Positions 54,900 through 64,000 of a DNA stretch of 64,000 nt are shown here, piece after piece. The notes beneath the pieces are model-generated. The model worked only from the letters and a program-made list of their open reading frames with translations. It was not told the origin of the DNA and did no database searches. This DNA is from Acinetobacter sp. YWS30-1 (lineage in GTDB: Bacteria > Pseudomonadota > Gammaproteobacteria > Pseudomonadales > Moraxellaceae): contig NZ_CP114606.1 in the NCBI RefSeq assembly GCF_033558715.1, forward strand, positions 1,922,001-1,986,000, read 5' to 3'. Position 1 is the first letter of the stretch; each line of letters begins with the position of its first letter. A program made the position numbers and the translations under genes.

Positions 54900-56066
54900 T
54901 TAAATCGTTTTGATGGTCCACTCACCGTCCACATTCACCAGCTGGTGAGTTGCATACGGTACCGAGTTTAAATCATCATTACCTAATAACTGAATTACAC
55001 TTAAGCCTTGTGCACGGGTTGCCTGAATCGCATTTAACAGCGCAGCATCTGTACCCTTAGGTGCTACCACAACTTTAGCTGTAGCAAACTTGCCTGCACT
55101 TAAAGCATATAAGTCACAAGAGAAACCGGTTGCCGGACGTGCACGACCAAAATGCTCACCAATGCCATCATAACGGCCACCTTGTGCTAAAGCAGCAGCA
55201 CGGTTCGGTGCATAAACTGCATACATCAAACCTGTATGATAATGGTATGAACGTAACTCGACGACATCAATCCCAATATGCAGATTCGGCCAGCGTGCCT
55301 GAACTTCATTTTTGGTGGTTTGCAGTGCATCAAATGCCTGTTTGAAGGCTGGATTTTCTAATACTTCAGCACTTAAATTCGTTTTTAAGGCATCCAGGTC
55401 ACTTGCAAAGCGACCAAGCGTATAGAAGTCTGAACCAAACTTAAGATTTGCAGTAAATTCAGCCAGTTCCGGCAATGCTTTACGTTGATACAGATCAGAC
55501 AGTTGGCGTTCGGTTGCTTTACTTAAACCCGCTTGTGCAATCAGACTACGGAACAGACCAACATGACCTAAGTCAAGGTGGACGCCGTCGGCCAGACCCG
55601 CTTCCTGAATCAGGCTGATCATCAGGTCAACCATTTCCACGTCAGCATCAATGCTGTCTGAACCAAATAATTCTGCACCTAATTGCAATGGTGCACGTGT
55701 GGTATTAAATCCTTGAGGTTTCGTATGTAAAACCGTACCCGCATAGCAATAACGAGCCACACCTTCCACTGGATGTACATGCGCATCGATACGAGCCACT
55801 TGTGGTGTCATATCGGCACGCACACCAAGCAAGCGGCCAGACAGCTGGTCGATCACTTTAAAAGTGGCTAAGTCTAAATCCTGATTCGATTCTGAGAGAG
55901 AAGATAGAGATTCAATGTATTCAATAAATGGCGTGTACACCAGCTGATAACCTCGAGATGCGAGGAAATCCAGTGATTGACGGCGCAGGCTTTCGATGAC
56001 TTGCGCTTGTTCTGGTAATACATCAGCTACACCATCAGGTAATAACCATGTCTCTGAAATGGGCAT
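54900..56066 (-). CDS. hisZ: ATP phosphoribosyltransferase regulatory subunit, 388 aa
   Basis: A catalytically inactive class II histidyl-tRNA synthetase-like protein: WLLPDGVADVLPEQAQ start, RADMTPQVARIDAH, and RYDGIGEHFGRARPATGFS corresponding to motif 3. HisZ forms an octamer with short-form HisG and is needed for histidine synthesis. It lacks an anticodon-binding domain, as expected. A leader hairpin with a T-run lies 42 bases upstream of ATG 56066. Confidence 0.95.
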   Translation of the reverse strand: MPISETWLLPDGVADVLPEQAQVIESLRRQSLDFLASRGYQLVYTPFIEYIESLSSLSESNQDLDLATFKVIDQLSGRLLGVRADMTPQVARIDAHVHPVEGVARYCYAGTVLHTKPQGFNTTRAPLQLGAELFGSDSIDADVEMVDLMISLIQEAGLADGVHLDLGHVGLFRSLIAQAGLSKATERQLSDLYQRKALPELAEFTANLKFGSDFYTLGRFASDLDALKTNLSAEVLENPAFKQAFDALQTTKNEVQARWPNLHIGIDVVELRSYHYHTGLMYAVYAPNRAAALAQGGRYDGIGEHFGRARPATGFSCDLYALSAGKFATAKVVVAPKGTDAALLNAIQATRAQGLSVIQLLGNDDLNSVPYATHQLVNVDGEWTIKTI

Positions 56067-56107
56067 GTTGTAAACCTAAATTCTTGTCAGCGCGGAATAA
56101 ACCGCAT

Positions 56108-56133
56108 AAAAAAATCGGGAGCACACCCGATTT
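56108..56133 (-). terminator. Leader hairpin upstream of hisZ (possible attenuator)
   Basis: On the minus strand AAATCGGG-TGTGCT-CCCGATTT is followed by a run of T ending 42 bases before hisZ. No other minus-strand gene lies upstream, so this terminator-like element sits in the hisZ leader. It may attenuate hisZ-purA or stabilise the 5' end. Confidence 0.6.
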
Positions 56134-56138
56134 CTCCT

Positions 56139-56147
56139 AGTCTAGCA
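56139..56147 (-). promoter_or_regulatory. Candidate hisZ promoter (extended -10)
   Basis: TGCTAGACT on the minus strand is an extended -10. The start point would be about base 56132, right at the leader hairpin. No -35 at normal spacing is seen. Confidence 0.35.
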
Positions 56148-56539
56148 CGATCGTTTAGGCTGTGCATCGCAATTTTGATAATTTTCTCTGACTGAACAAA
56201 GGACTTAGATAGATAAACCAAATCATCTCTTTCTTATTAAGAGAAAATAGGCTGAATAAAATTTAATAACCAACATATCAACTTGATTTTCTAATATATT
56301 TCCCTAACCAAAACAATGACGAAAAACTTATTCTTGATTCAATCCTCATCTATCTAAGAGTAAAAATTTATAAAATATCAGTACTAGATGCTTAAAAATA
56401 ATCCTATACAAAAACTCAATGTGGGAACTTAAATGACCAAGAAAACAGCATCATTCTGGTAGAGTTTAAAGGCACTGCAAAGACTCCTATATTTCTTATA
56501 AACTTTCTTTCTCCTTCTAGAATAAAACCCGATCATCTC
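56148..56539. other. AT-rich spacer between hisZ and the second azl locus
   Basis: About 390 bases with no supported gene. It must hold the plus-strand promoter for the azl locus; no clear site could be chosen. Confidence 0.4.
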
Positions 56540-57287
56540 ATGCCTCCCTTCCAGCCACGTATTACGCCTTCTGATGCTACTCCTCTGAGTGATTTTCAGC
56601 GTGGTGTGAAAGACTGCCTACCTTTATTATTAGGTGTAATTCCTCTGGCGCTGGTCTTGGGCGCAACAGCAGCACAAAAAGATTTTAGCCTGCTTGAGGT
56701 TCCCTTGCTGACCGGGCTGAACTTTGCTGGCGGTTCCGAGTTTGCAGTTTTAGAAGCCTGGACTGATCCACCGCATCTGCTTACCTTAATCTTTATTATC
56801 TTTTCTCATTAACAGCCGCTATATTCTGCTCGGTGCCAGTTTAGTACCTTATTTAAGACATCTTCCAAATCGAAAAGTCTTTCCGGCATTATTTTTTATG
56901 GTGGATGAGAGCTGGGCCTTAAGCCTGACAGATGCACAGCGTCGACTGGCACAGTTTGGTTATCGATATGCTTTTAGTCTGCCTTATTATGCCGGGCTAT
57001 GTATTGTTCTTTATCTGGCTTGGGTCGGCTTTACGACACTCGGTGCCCTGCTTGGACCCGTGCTAGGAGACATTAACCGTTTTGGTTTTGATATGGCTTT
57101 CCCCGCCATTATGCTGGTCTTACTGAAAAGTATGTGGAAAGGCTTTACTGAAGCCAGACCTTGGCTAATCAGTTTTATTTGTGCTGCTCTGGCTTATAGC
57201 TATCTACCAGGTAACTGGTACGTACTAATCGGTGCACTTGCAGGCATTGCCTCTGCCTTCTGGCTCATTCAGGAGAATGAAGCATGA
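56540..57287 (+). pseudogene. azlC: Frameshifted azlC (second copy)
   Basis: The AzlC reading starts at ATG 56540 (FQRGVKDCLPLLLGVIPLAL, FAGGSEFAVLEAW) and stops at 56812. The rest of the protein continues in another frame from just before that: NSRYILLGASLVPYLRHLPN then FPALFFMVDESWALSL. Removing one T from TTTT at 56801-56804 restores FIIFLINSRYILL and a 248-residue protein of normal AzlC length. This is a single-base insertion in an otherwise sound gene, hence a recent mutation, a phase-variable tract (only four T, so unlikely) or a sequencing error. Confidence 0.8.
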
Positions 57288-57583
57288 TCCAGATAAGCAC
57301 TTTTATCGCAATCTTATTGGTGGCGCTAACGACTTATGCTACCCGCCTGCTCGGATATGTCCTACTCAAAAATAAAACTTTGAGCAAACGTCAGCGTAAA
57401 ATTCTGGAAGTGATTCCAGGCTGTGTACTGATTTCGATGATCACCCCATATTTTTTACGAGATGATCCGGCTGATCTGATCGCTATAATAGTGACACTAT
57501 TCGTTGCATCACGCTTTGGCATGCTGCCGACCATTTTAATTAGCATGGCGTCGGCAGCTATTTTAAGAATGTTACTGGTTTAA
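57284..57583 (+). CDS. azlD: AzlD family protein (second copy), 99 aa
   Basis: Three to four spans with TTYATRLLGYVLLKN near the start, the AzlD motif, and IPGCVLISMITPYFL. It overlaps the broken azlC by four bases (ATGA). It cannot function as an exporter subunit unless the azlC frameshift is suppressed or it pairs with the other AzlC. Confidence 0.85.
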   Translation: MIQISTFIAILLVALTTYATRLLGYVLLKNKTLSKRQRKILEVIPGCVLISMITPYFLRDDPADLIAIIVTLFVASRFGMLPTILISMASAAILRMLLV

Positions 57584-57619
57584 ATCCTTTATATAAGGCT
57601 AAGCCAGCATGAAAAGGTC

Positions 57620-57916
57620 TTATGACTTTGGTTCTACTACTTTAGCGAGCAGATTTACCAATTCTGCATTTTGCAGCTCAACTTTTTGCAGTTTGGCTGT
57701 AGTCTGATCCAGTACTTCCTGCTGTACATGCATCTTTTTCGCCAGATCCTGCATAATTTCCAAGGTCTTTTTTAAATTTTCTTCCAGATGTGCCACTTTT
57801 TCCTCAACTGGCACGCCTTCCACATTTTGTGAACTCTCATTATTATTAAATTGCAGCCAGATCAAAAAAATCACAGCCAAGGTCAGTAATATAATAAATC
57901 CCCAGATCAACATCAT
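57620..57916 (-). CDS. Small membrane-anchored coiled-coil protein, 98 aa
   Basis: One N-terminal membrane span (IWGFIILLTLAVIFLIWLQF) and a C-terminal heptad-rich helix (about 38-93; EEKVAHLEENLKKTLEIMQD then LQKVELQNAELVNLLAKVVE). The layout resembles small inner-membrane scaffold or phage-shock-like proteins, but no family is recognised. It is convergent with azlD. Confidence 0.75.
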   Translation of the reverse strand: MMLIWGFIILLTLAVIFLIWLQFNNNESSQNVEGVPVEEKVAHLEENLKKTLEIMQDLAKKMHVQQEVLDQTTAKLQKVELQNAELVNLLAKVVEPKS

Positions 57917-58060
57917 GTGCTTGCTCTTATTCCATTTAATTATCTTTATCTTAACGAAAAAATATCCAGATCACAGAAATATTCGGCATAAATCCAGAGC
58001 TTTTCGATCAATTACGTTCAACTTCTTATTCATTTTCTTCTAATTTTTTAATCTTGCATA

Positions 58061-58086
58061 AAAAAGCACCCCATTTGGGATGCTTT
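58061..58086 (-). terminator. Terminator of the GAPDH-family gene
   Basis: On the minus strand AAAGCATCCC-AAAT-GGGGTGCTTTTTT, ten bases after the stop. Confidence 0.85.
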
Positions 58087-58095
58087 CAAAATAGC

Positions 58096-59124
58096 TTAAT
58101 CTGTATAAAAGGATTCACAGAGATCCAGCAAACGGTTGGCATAACCCCATTCATTATCATACCAGGCAAATACTTTAGCCTGATGCCCCACTACCATGGT
58201 CTGGGTCAGATCCACAATCAATGAGTAAGGCGAATGATTAAAATCGCTAGAGACCAAAGGCTCATCTGTCACAGACATGATTTCAGCAAAATCCTGACGT
58301 GCAGCGTTAATTAATACTTCATTTAACTGATGATCAGTAATGGGTGACTGAGAAATAAAAGTCAGATCAATTGCTGCGACATTAATGGTTGGCACGCGAA
58401 TCGAATAACCATCAATCCGGTTCTCCATCTTCGGCATTACGCGTTTTAAAGCACCCAAAGCTGAAGATGTGGTTGGAATAATATTTTGCCCGGAAGCACG
58501 GGCACGTCTTAAATCACGATGGGCATGATCCAGTACTGACTGATCCGCAGTCACCGCATGAATTTCAGTCATCAGTGCAGTCTCAATCCCAAAGGCATCA
58601 TCAATGATTTTGACTAGCGGTACCAATGCCTGCGTAGTACAAGACACGCTAGAAATAATCTGGTCACTTTCTTTGACATCACGATGGTTGACGCCATAGA
58701 CAATTGCAGCATCCACCGTATCAAACGGTGCAGCGCCGATAATCACCCGTTTTGCCCCGGCAGTAATATGCTGAGTCGCAGCCTCACGCGAACGGAATAA
58801 GCCGGTACATTCCAATACCACATCAATATTCAGTTCATGCCATGGCATTTCCACCGGATTCGCCTGTCTTAACACCTGAACTTTCTGATAAGCATCGCGA
58901 TAAGTGACATGCAGGTAGGCATACTCATCTTCATACGTCAGATCAACCTGCCCCGGGAAACGGCCATGAGTAGAATCATATTTAAATAAATGCAATAAGG
59001 TTTCAACGTCGGCAACGTCATTAATGGCAACGATGTCAAAATTAAAATCTTTCGGATTTTCAAACCATGCACGCAACACATTGCGTCCGATTCGTCCAAA
59101 ACCATTAATTGCGATACGTTGCAT
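58096..59124 (-). CDS. GAPDH/erythrose-4-phosphate dehydrogenase family enzyme, 342 aa
   Basis: The NAD-binding start is RIAINGFGRIGRNVLRAW. The catalytic Cys162 is in SVSCTTQAL, where classical GAPDH and Epd have SCTTN, so the Asn is replaced by Gln. The second half has YSIRVPTINVAAIDLTF and SSDFNHSPYSLIVDLTQT, which is closer to E. coli Epd than to GapA. It may make 4-phosphoerythronate for vitamin B6 synthesis, or act as a gluconeogenic GAPDH, since Acinetobacter lacks normal glycolysis. The exact substrate is undecided. Confidence 0.85.
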   Translation of the reverse strand: MQRIAINGFGRIGRNVLRAWFENPKDFNFDIVAINDVADVETLLHLFKYDSTHGRFPGQVDLTYEDEYAYLHVTYRDAYQKVQVLRQANPVEMPWHELNIDVVLECTGLFRSREAATQHITAGAKRVIIGAAPFDTVDAAIVYGVNHRDVKESDQIISSVSCTTQALVPLVKIIDDAFGIETALMTEIHAVTADQSVLDHAHRDLRRARASGQNIIPTTSSALGALKRVMPKMENRIDGYSIRVPTINVAAIDLTFISQSPITDHQLNEVLINAARQDFAEIMSVTDEPLVSSDFNHSPYSLIVDLTQTMVVGHQAKVFAWYDNEWGYANRLLDLCESFYTD

Positions 59125-59400
59125 CGACGTTCCCTACTGCGGCATAAAACTTTATGCGCCTATATTAATGGAATTATCCAGCTGACTGATAACTATTCAG
59201 CTAAATCCACTAAAAATTACACAGAATGTCCAATATTTCATCGAAAAATTCATGCTTTACTTGAAGCAATCCAGTCTTTCTATCAGCGAGAATGAAGATA
59301 AATTGCTGTAATGACAATAGCTTTTGATTTTGCAGGGCATTTTTCTGATTTTTCTAATATTCATTCCTTATAGTTTTATGATCTATAAATATGAAAATCA
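59125..59400. other. Divergent spacer upstream of alaS
   Basis: An AT-rich spacer between the GAPDH-family gene and the alaS promoter. No gene or strong structure seen. Confidence 0.4.
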
Positions 59401-59429
59401 TTGGTTGAACAGGCATTTTCCGTTATAAT
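59401..59429 (+). promoter_or_regulatory. alaS promoter
   Basis: TTGGTT and a perfect TATAAT are separated by exactly 17 bases, about 120 bases upstream of the alaS start. Confidence 0.7.
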
Positions 59430-59548
59430 TTGGCGTTTTTAAATATTTAAGCCCCGCATTGCAGCAGAGAACCAACCTTCTTGTCAGACTGTGATGTTTT
59501 TAGCCAAATCGGAAATTATGGAGTGACTTGGTTGTGAGTACTCGTTTT

Positions 59549-62227
59549 ATGACATCAGCTGAAATTCGCGAAGCTTTTTTAAGCTACTTTGAATCGCAAG
59601 GGCATACACGTGTCGCGTCGAGTTCTCTGGTTCCTGCCAACGACCCAACATTATTGTTTACCAATGCTGGTATGAACCAGTTTAAAGACTGCTTCCTGGG
59701 TCTGGAAAAACGTGACTACGTTCGTGCAACATCTTCACAAAAATGTGTACGTGCAGGTGGTAAACACAACGACTTAGATAACGTTGGCTACACAGCTCGT
59801 CACCACACATTCTTTGAAATGCTGGGTAACTTCTCGTTTGGTGATTACTTCAAACGTGATGCGATTAAATTTGCTTGGGAATTTCTGACCGGCGACAAAT
59901 GGCTGGCACTGCCTAAAGACAAATTGTACGTAACTGTGTATCACACTGATGACGAAGCGTTTGATATCTGGAATAAAGAAGTTGGTCTAGATGCCAGCCG
60001 TATTATCCGCATTGGTGATAACAAAGGCGAAAAATACGCATCAGACAATTTCTGGGCAATGGGCGATACTGGTCCTTGTGGTCCATGTTCTGAAATCTTC
60101 TATGATCACGGTGAGCACATTTGGGGTGGCCTGCCTGGTACACCTGAAGAAGATGGCGACCGTTTCATCGAAATCTGGAACAACGTATTCATGCAGTTCA
60201 ACCGTACTGCGGATGGCGTCCTGCACCCTCTTCCAGCACCTTCTGTTGATACCGGTATGGGCCTTGAGCGTATTTCTGCGGTTCTGCAACATGTCAACTC
60301 TAACTATGAAATCGACCTGTTCCAAAACCTGTTAAAAGCTGCTGCTGAAATTATCGGTCTAGATACTTCAGATATTGAAGCGAAAGCACAAGCTGAAAAC
60401 AAACCGGTTGAATACCCTGCTTCACTTAAAGTTGTGGCTGACCATGCACGTTCATGCTGCTTCCTGATTGCGGATGGTGTGAACCCTTCGAATGAAGGTC
60501 GTGGTTATGTACTGCGTCGTATCATCCGCCGTGCAGTTCGTCACGGTAACAAACTGGGTGCGACTGGTTCATTCTTCCACAAAATGCTTCAGCCTTTAAT
60601 TGATGTAATGGGTGCTGCTTATCCAGAGCTTGAAGCAAACAAAACACGTATCGAAGCTGCATTGCTGAAAGAAGAAGAACAATTCGCGAAAACACTTGAG
60701 CAAGGTCTGAAATTGCTTGAAGGCGAATTGGCAAACCTGAAAGGTTCTGTGATTCCAGGTGAAATCGTATTCAAACTTTATGATACTTACGGCTTCCCAA
60801 CTGACCTTACAGCAGATATCGCACGTGAACGTGATTTAACGATTGACGAAGCTGGCTTTGAAAAAGAAATGGCTGCACAACGTCAACGCGCACGTGATGC
60901 CGGTAAATTCGCAATCGACTATAACAGCGTTGTTAAAGTTGAAGGCGAAACTCAGTTTGAAGGTTATGACGCGACCGCAGGTCAAGGTCAAATCATCGCA
61001 ATCTACAAAGATGGCGAACAGGTTGACGAAGTGGTTGAAGGCGACGACGCATTAATCGTTCTTAACCAGACTCCTTTCTATGCAGAAAGCGGTGGTCAAA
61101 TCGGTGATACAGGACTCTTCAAAAACGATACCGGTATTTTCGAAGTTCAAGATACCAAAAAATCTGGTGGTGCATTCGTTCACCAAGGTATCGTGACTAT
61201 GGGTAACTTGAAAGTTACTCAAAACGTGGAAGCAACGGTTAAAGCCGACATTCGTGCCGCAACTGCACGTAACCACTCTGCAACTCACTTGCTACACGCT
61301 GCCCTACGTCAAATCCTGGGTTCACACGTACAACAAAAAGGTTCATTGGTTGCGTCTGACGTATTACGTTTCGACTTTGCCAACGATCAGCCTGTAACGT
61401 TTGAGCAACTGCAAGAAATTGAACGTCTGGTAAATGCCGAAGTGATTGCCAACACGCCTGTTACCACTGAACTGCTCGACATCGAATCTGCGAAAGCCAA
61501 AGGTGCGATGATGCTGTTCGGTGAGAAATACGGTGAAGAAGTTCGCGTATTGTCTATGGGTTCAGTGATTGACGAAAAAAACTTCTCTATCGAGCTGTGT
61601 GGCGGTATTCACGTGAAACGTACAGGTGACATCGGTCTGTTCAAAATCACTTCTGAAGGTGGTGTCGCAGCAGGTGTACGTCGTATTGAAGCCGTAACCG
61701 GTACTAAAGCGGTTGAAGCCGTACAGAAAGTCGATCGTGATGTTCAATATATCAATGGTTTGTTAAAAGCACAGAACCATCAAACAGTCGAAAAAGTTGA
61801 AGCTGTGGTGGACACTGCGCATCAATTGCAAAAACAGATTGAACAGCTGAATCAAAAATTGGCAAGCCTACAAGCCGGTGAACTTTTAAGCCAGGTTCAA
61901 GAGCTTGCTGGTCGTAAAACATTAATCACGACTGTTCAGGGTATGGATGCGAAAGCACTACGTAACCTGCACGATGGTGTGAAATCAAAATTAGAAAATG
62001 CAGTCATTGTTCTTGCAGGTGTAGAGGGTGACAAGGTTAGCTTGATTGCATCTGTAGCTAAAGACTTTACTGCTTCTATTAAAGCGGGTGACATCATCAA
62101 ACACTTGGCAACTGAGCTAGGTGGTAAAGGTGGTGGTAAACCTGACTTGGCACAAGGTGGCGCGCCACTTAACGAGAAGTTTGCTCCAGTGATGGCTGAT
62201 TTAGCAGCTTGGCTTGAAGCAAAATAA
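59549..62227 (+). CDS. alaS: Alanyl-tRNA synthetase, 892 aa
   Basis: Class II catalytic domain ([59 protein letters not shown]), the editing domain with [12 protein letters not shown] and [11 protein letters not shown] zinc ligands, and the C-Ala domain ending [17 protein letters not shown]. Length is normal. ATG 59549 gives the family N terminus [13 protein letters not shown] 59534 has the GGAG ribosome site better placed and would add five residues, so the start is not settled. alaS-lysC-csrA order follows. Confidence 0.96.
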   Translation: MTSAEIREAFLSYFESQGHTRVASSSLVPANDPTLLFTNAGMNQFKDCFLGLEKRDYVRATSSQKCVRAGGKHNDLDNVGYTARHHTFFEMLGNFSFGDYFKRDAIKFAWEFLTGDKWLALPKDKLYVTVYHTDDEAFDIWNKEVGLDASRIIRIGDNKGEKYASDNFWAMGDTGPCGPCSEIFYDHGEHIWGGLPGTPEEDGDRFIEIWNNVFMQFNRTADGVLHPLPAPSVDTGMGLERISAVLQHVNSNYEIDLFQNLLKAAAEIIGLDTSDIEAKAQAENKPVEYPASLKVVADHARSCCFLIADGVNPSNEGRGYVLRRIIRRAVRHGNKLGATGSFFHKMLQPLIDVMGAAYPELEANKTRIEAALLKEEEQFAKTLEQGLKLLEGELANLKGSVIPGEIVFKLYDTYGFPTDLTADIARERDLTIDEAGFEKEMAAQRQRARDAGKFAIDYNSVVKVEGETQFEGYDATAGQGQIIAIYKDGEQVDEVVEGDDALIVLNQTPFYAESGGQIGDTGLFKNDTGIFEVQDTKKSGGAFVHQGIVTMGNLKVTQNVEATVKADIRAATARNHSATHLLHAALRQILGSHVQQKGSLVASDVLRFDFANDQPVTFEQLQEIERLVNAEVIANTPVTTELLDIESAKAKGAMMLFGEKYGEEVRVLSMGSVIDEKNFSIELCGGIHVKRTGDIGLFKITSEGGVAAGVRRIEAVTGTKAVEAVQKVDRDVQYINGLLKAQNHQTVEKVEAVVDTAHQLQKQIEQLNQKLASLQAGELLSQVQELAGRKTLITTVQGMDAKALRNLHDGVKSKLENAVIVLAGVEGDKVSLIASVAKDFTASIKAGDIIKHLATELGGKGGGKPDLAQGGAPLNEKFAPVMADLAAWLEAK

Positions 62228-62291
62228 AAACTTCATTTTGTGTAACTGACCCTGATCGGAAAATCAGGGTCATGGTTTATATGGAACAACT

Positions 62292-63572
62292 ATGGCATTA
62301 ATCGTTCAAAAATATGGTGGTACCTCAATGGGTACTCCCGAGCGCATTCTCAATGTTGCTCGTCGTGTGAAGCGCTGGCATGACCATGGCCACAAGATGG
62401 TTGTAGTCGTATCTGCTATGAGTGGTGAAACCAACCGCTTGCTTGCTCTCGCGAAAGCCATTACCGAAACCCCTGACCCACGTGAACTTGACCAAATGGT
62501 TTCTACGGGTGAACAGGTAACGATTTCCATGTTAGCTATGGCGCTGAATTCAATTGGCGTTGAAGCTAAATCTTTAACTGGTCGCCAGGTTGGTATTAAA
62601 ACTGACAGTGCATTCACCAAAGCACGTATCGAATCTATTGATACCGATGTATTGACTGAAAACCTGGACGCAGGCCGCGTGATTGTGGTTGCAGGTTTCC
62701 AAGGCTTTGATGCTAATGGCAATACCACAACTTTAGGTCGTGGTGGTTCTGATACTTCAGGTGTTGCCCTTGCTGCAGCGCTAAAAGCGGATGAATGTCA
62801 GATTTACACAGACGTTGATGGCGTATATACGACTGACCCTCGTGTTGCTCCTAAAGCGAAAAAAGTAGACCGTATCTCTTTCGAAGAAATGCTGGAAATG
62901 GCATCTTTAGGTTCTAAAGTTCTTCAAATTCGCTCTGTAGAATTTGCAGGCAAGTACCAAGTGCCTTTACGGGTACTCTCAAGCTTCGATAATGACAATG
63001 ATGGCGCATTTGACGAAGACTTCAAAAACAACGTCGGAACTCTTATTACTACTGAACTGGAAGACAACATGGAACAGCCAATTATCTCTGGTATCGCGTT
63101 CAACCGCGACGAAGCTAAACTGACTATTCTGGGTGTTCCAGATGAGCCAGGTATTGCATCTAAAATTCTTAAACCAATTGGTGATGCCAATATCGAAGTG
63201 GATATGATTATCCAGAACGTTGAAGAAGATGGTACAACTGATTTCACGTTTACTGTAAACCGCGGTGAACTCGCTAAAGCCAAAAAAATCCTTGAAGAAA
63301 CTGCTCAAGCGATTGGCGCACGTGAAGTTGCAACTCGTGATGACATCGTAAAAGTGTCTATCGTAGGTGTAGGTATGCGTTCTCACGCTGGTGTAGCGAG
63401 CAAAATGTTCACTGCCCTTGCTGATGAAGGCATCAACATCCTGATGATTTCTACTTCTGAAATCAAGATTTCAGTAATTATCGAAGAGAATTATCTTGAG
63501 CTTGCAGTTCGCTCACTTCACACTGCGTTTGGTTTAGACCGTGAACATGGTGAATCTAGCGCACGCGCTTAA
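62292..63572 (+). CDS. lysC: Aspartate kinase, 426 aa
   Basis: The kinase signature KYGGTSMG is at 7-14, then VVVVSAMSGETNRLL and FQGFDANGNTTTLGRGGSDT. Two C-terminal ACT domains (from about 265; TILGVPDEPGIASKIL and SIVGVGMRSHAGVASKMF) give feedback control by lysine and/or threonine. It phosphorylates aspartate for Lys, Met and Thr synthesis. It starts 64 bases after alaS. Confidence 0.97.
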   Translation: MALIVQKYGGTSMGTPERILNVARRVKRWHDHGHKMVVVVSAMSGETNRLLALAKAITETPDPRELDQMVSTGEQVTISMLAMALNSIGVEAKSLTGRQVGIKTDSAFTKARIESIDTDVLTENLDAGRVIVVAGFQGFDANGNTTTLGRGGSDTSGVALAAALKADECQIYTDVDGVYTTDPRVAPKAKKVDRISFEEMLEMASLGSKVLQIRSVEFAGKYQVPLRVLSSFDNDNDGAFDEDFKNNVGTLITTELEDNMEQPIISGIAFNRDEAKLTILGVPDEPGIASKILKPIGDANIEVDMIIQNVEEDGTTDFTFTVNRGELAKAKKILEETAQAIGAREVATRDDIVKVSIVGVGMRSHAGVASKMFTALADEGINILMISTSEIKISVIIEENYLELAVRSLHTAFGLDREHGESSARA

Positions 63573-63630
63573 GAGAACTACAAAATACCGTCATTGTCTG
63601 ACAGTATTTCATTAAATCTCTACAAAAATG

Positions 63631-63664
63631 CAGGGCCACTATAGTTTTTTTTATAGTGGCTCTG
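63631..63664 (+). terminator. Long hairpin between lysC and csrA
   Basis: CAGGGCCACTATA and TATAGTGGCTCTG pair over 13 positions (one G-T) around a loop containing T7. The T-run is in the loop and not after the stem, so it may be a processing or regulatory structure rather than a simple terminator. Confidence 0.5.
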
Positions 63665-63820
63665 TTATATTAAGCCTAAGGATTTTCAACAGCCTGGATA
63701 GTTAACCTCTTCATTTCATGGACAGGACTTTCTATTCAAACTTTAACTATATAATTTTAGGTTGTGTTTTTTTATTACATTCAATAGATTGCAGGTTTTG
63801 CATTTTGCAAGGAGAGAAAC

Positions 63821-64000
63821 ATGCTGATTTTGACTCGACGCGTCGGGGAAACTTTAATGATCGGAGACCAAGTCAGCGTGACTGTACTTGGCGTAAAAGG
63901 CAACCAGGTTCGTATTGGGGTAAATGCTCCGAAAGAAGTCTCTGTACACCGTGAAGAGATTTACCAGCGTATCCAGCATGAACGTGCAATGCATGAACAT
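63821..64000 (+). CDS. csrA: CsrA/RsmA carbon storage regulator, 3' end outside window
   Basis: AAGGAGAG lies seven bases upstream of ATG 63821. The visible 60 residues, [20 protein letters not shown] through [20 protein letters not shown], cover the whole RNA-binding core (Leu4, Arg7 and Arg44 are present). CsrA binds GGA motifs in mRNA leaders and controls carbon storage, biofilm and motility. The frame is still open at the window end. Confidence 0.97.
   Translation, partial: MLILTRRVGETLMIGDQVSVTVLGVKGNQVRIGVNAPKEVSVHREEIYQRIQHERAMHEH

Noticed and set aside
63718..63954. 78-codon ORF overlapping csrA
   Set aside because: It runs through the csrA ribosome site and coding region in a different frame.

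Overview
The window looks like chromosomal DNA of an Acinetobacter-type gammaproteobacterium (Moraxellaceae). This rests on the family content and synteny (alaS-lysC-csrA, hisZ-purA, gpx next to msrB, a SfnB/DszA-type sulfur cluster, many short rho-independent terminators) and on the AT-rich base use. No taxonomic search could be run.

Positions 1-8062 are the right-hand part of a genomic island abutting an intact tRNA with anticodon CAT (8063-8139, most like tRNA-Ile2). A P4-type integrase (6670-7869) reads away from the tRNA. It is followed by two small AlpA-like regulators, an XRE repressor-like gene, an unknown gene, and a tandem pair of very large tyrosine recombinases (2-1915, cut by the window edge, and 1908-4967). 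The other island end is outside the window.

Positions 8.1-24 kb return to core genome: a PlsC-like acyltransferase behind a 14-codon leader ORF, yebC, an Lrp/AsnC regulator, an unusual Gly/Leu/Asp repeat protein (11386-13059) and a GST. A seven-gene operon (14262-21546) follows. It encodes two SfnB-like flavoproteins, an LLM monooxygenase and a MetQ-MetQ-MetN-MetI transporter, and probably scavenges organic sulfur. Then come ychF and a Mn-type superoxide dismutase behind a near-consensus Fur box.

Positions 24-38 kb hold a lipoprotein, an intact azlCD exporter pair, a frameshifted membrane gene, purT, glnD, dapC, gpx-msrB, alaA, an MFS transporter, an OafA-type acyltransferase with an SGNH domain, and an M23-like lipoprotein.

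Positions 38.4-41.3 kb are AT-rich and almost free of normal-sized genes. Seven short ORFs (14-61 codons) lie here, most with good ribosome binding sites, and several look like secreted or membrane microproteins.

Positions 41-64 kb hold rluE and a two-component pair facing a GlcG/HbpS-like gene and periplasmic 5-hydroxyisourate hydrolase (hiuH). The arrangement and lengths match the E. coli HprRS-hiuH locus, and a GTAATC-type dyad sits in the divergent spacer. Further on are a PaaI thioesterase, an M61 peptidase, dacC, ndh, slyD, two M48 lipoprotein peptidase paralogues, hisZ-purA behind a leader hairpin, a second azlCD pair whose azlC is frameshifted, a GAPDH/Epd-family dehydrogenase, alaS, lysC and the start of csrA.

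No rRNA, IS element or CRISPR array was seen. The least explained items are the paired giant recombinases, the 12-unit repeat protein, the microprotein-rich AT desert and two independent 14-codon leader ORFs with strong Shine-Dalgarno sequences.
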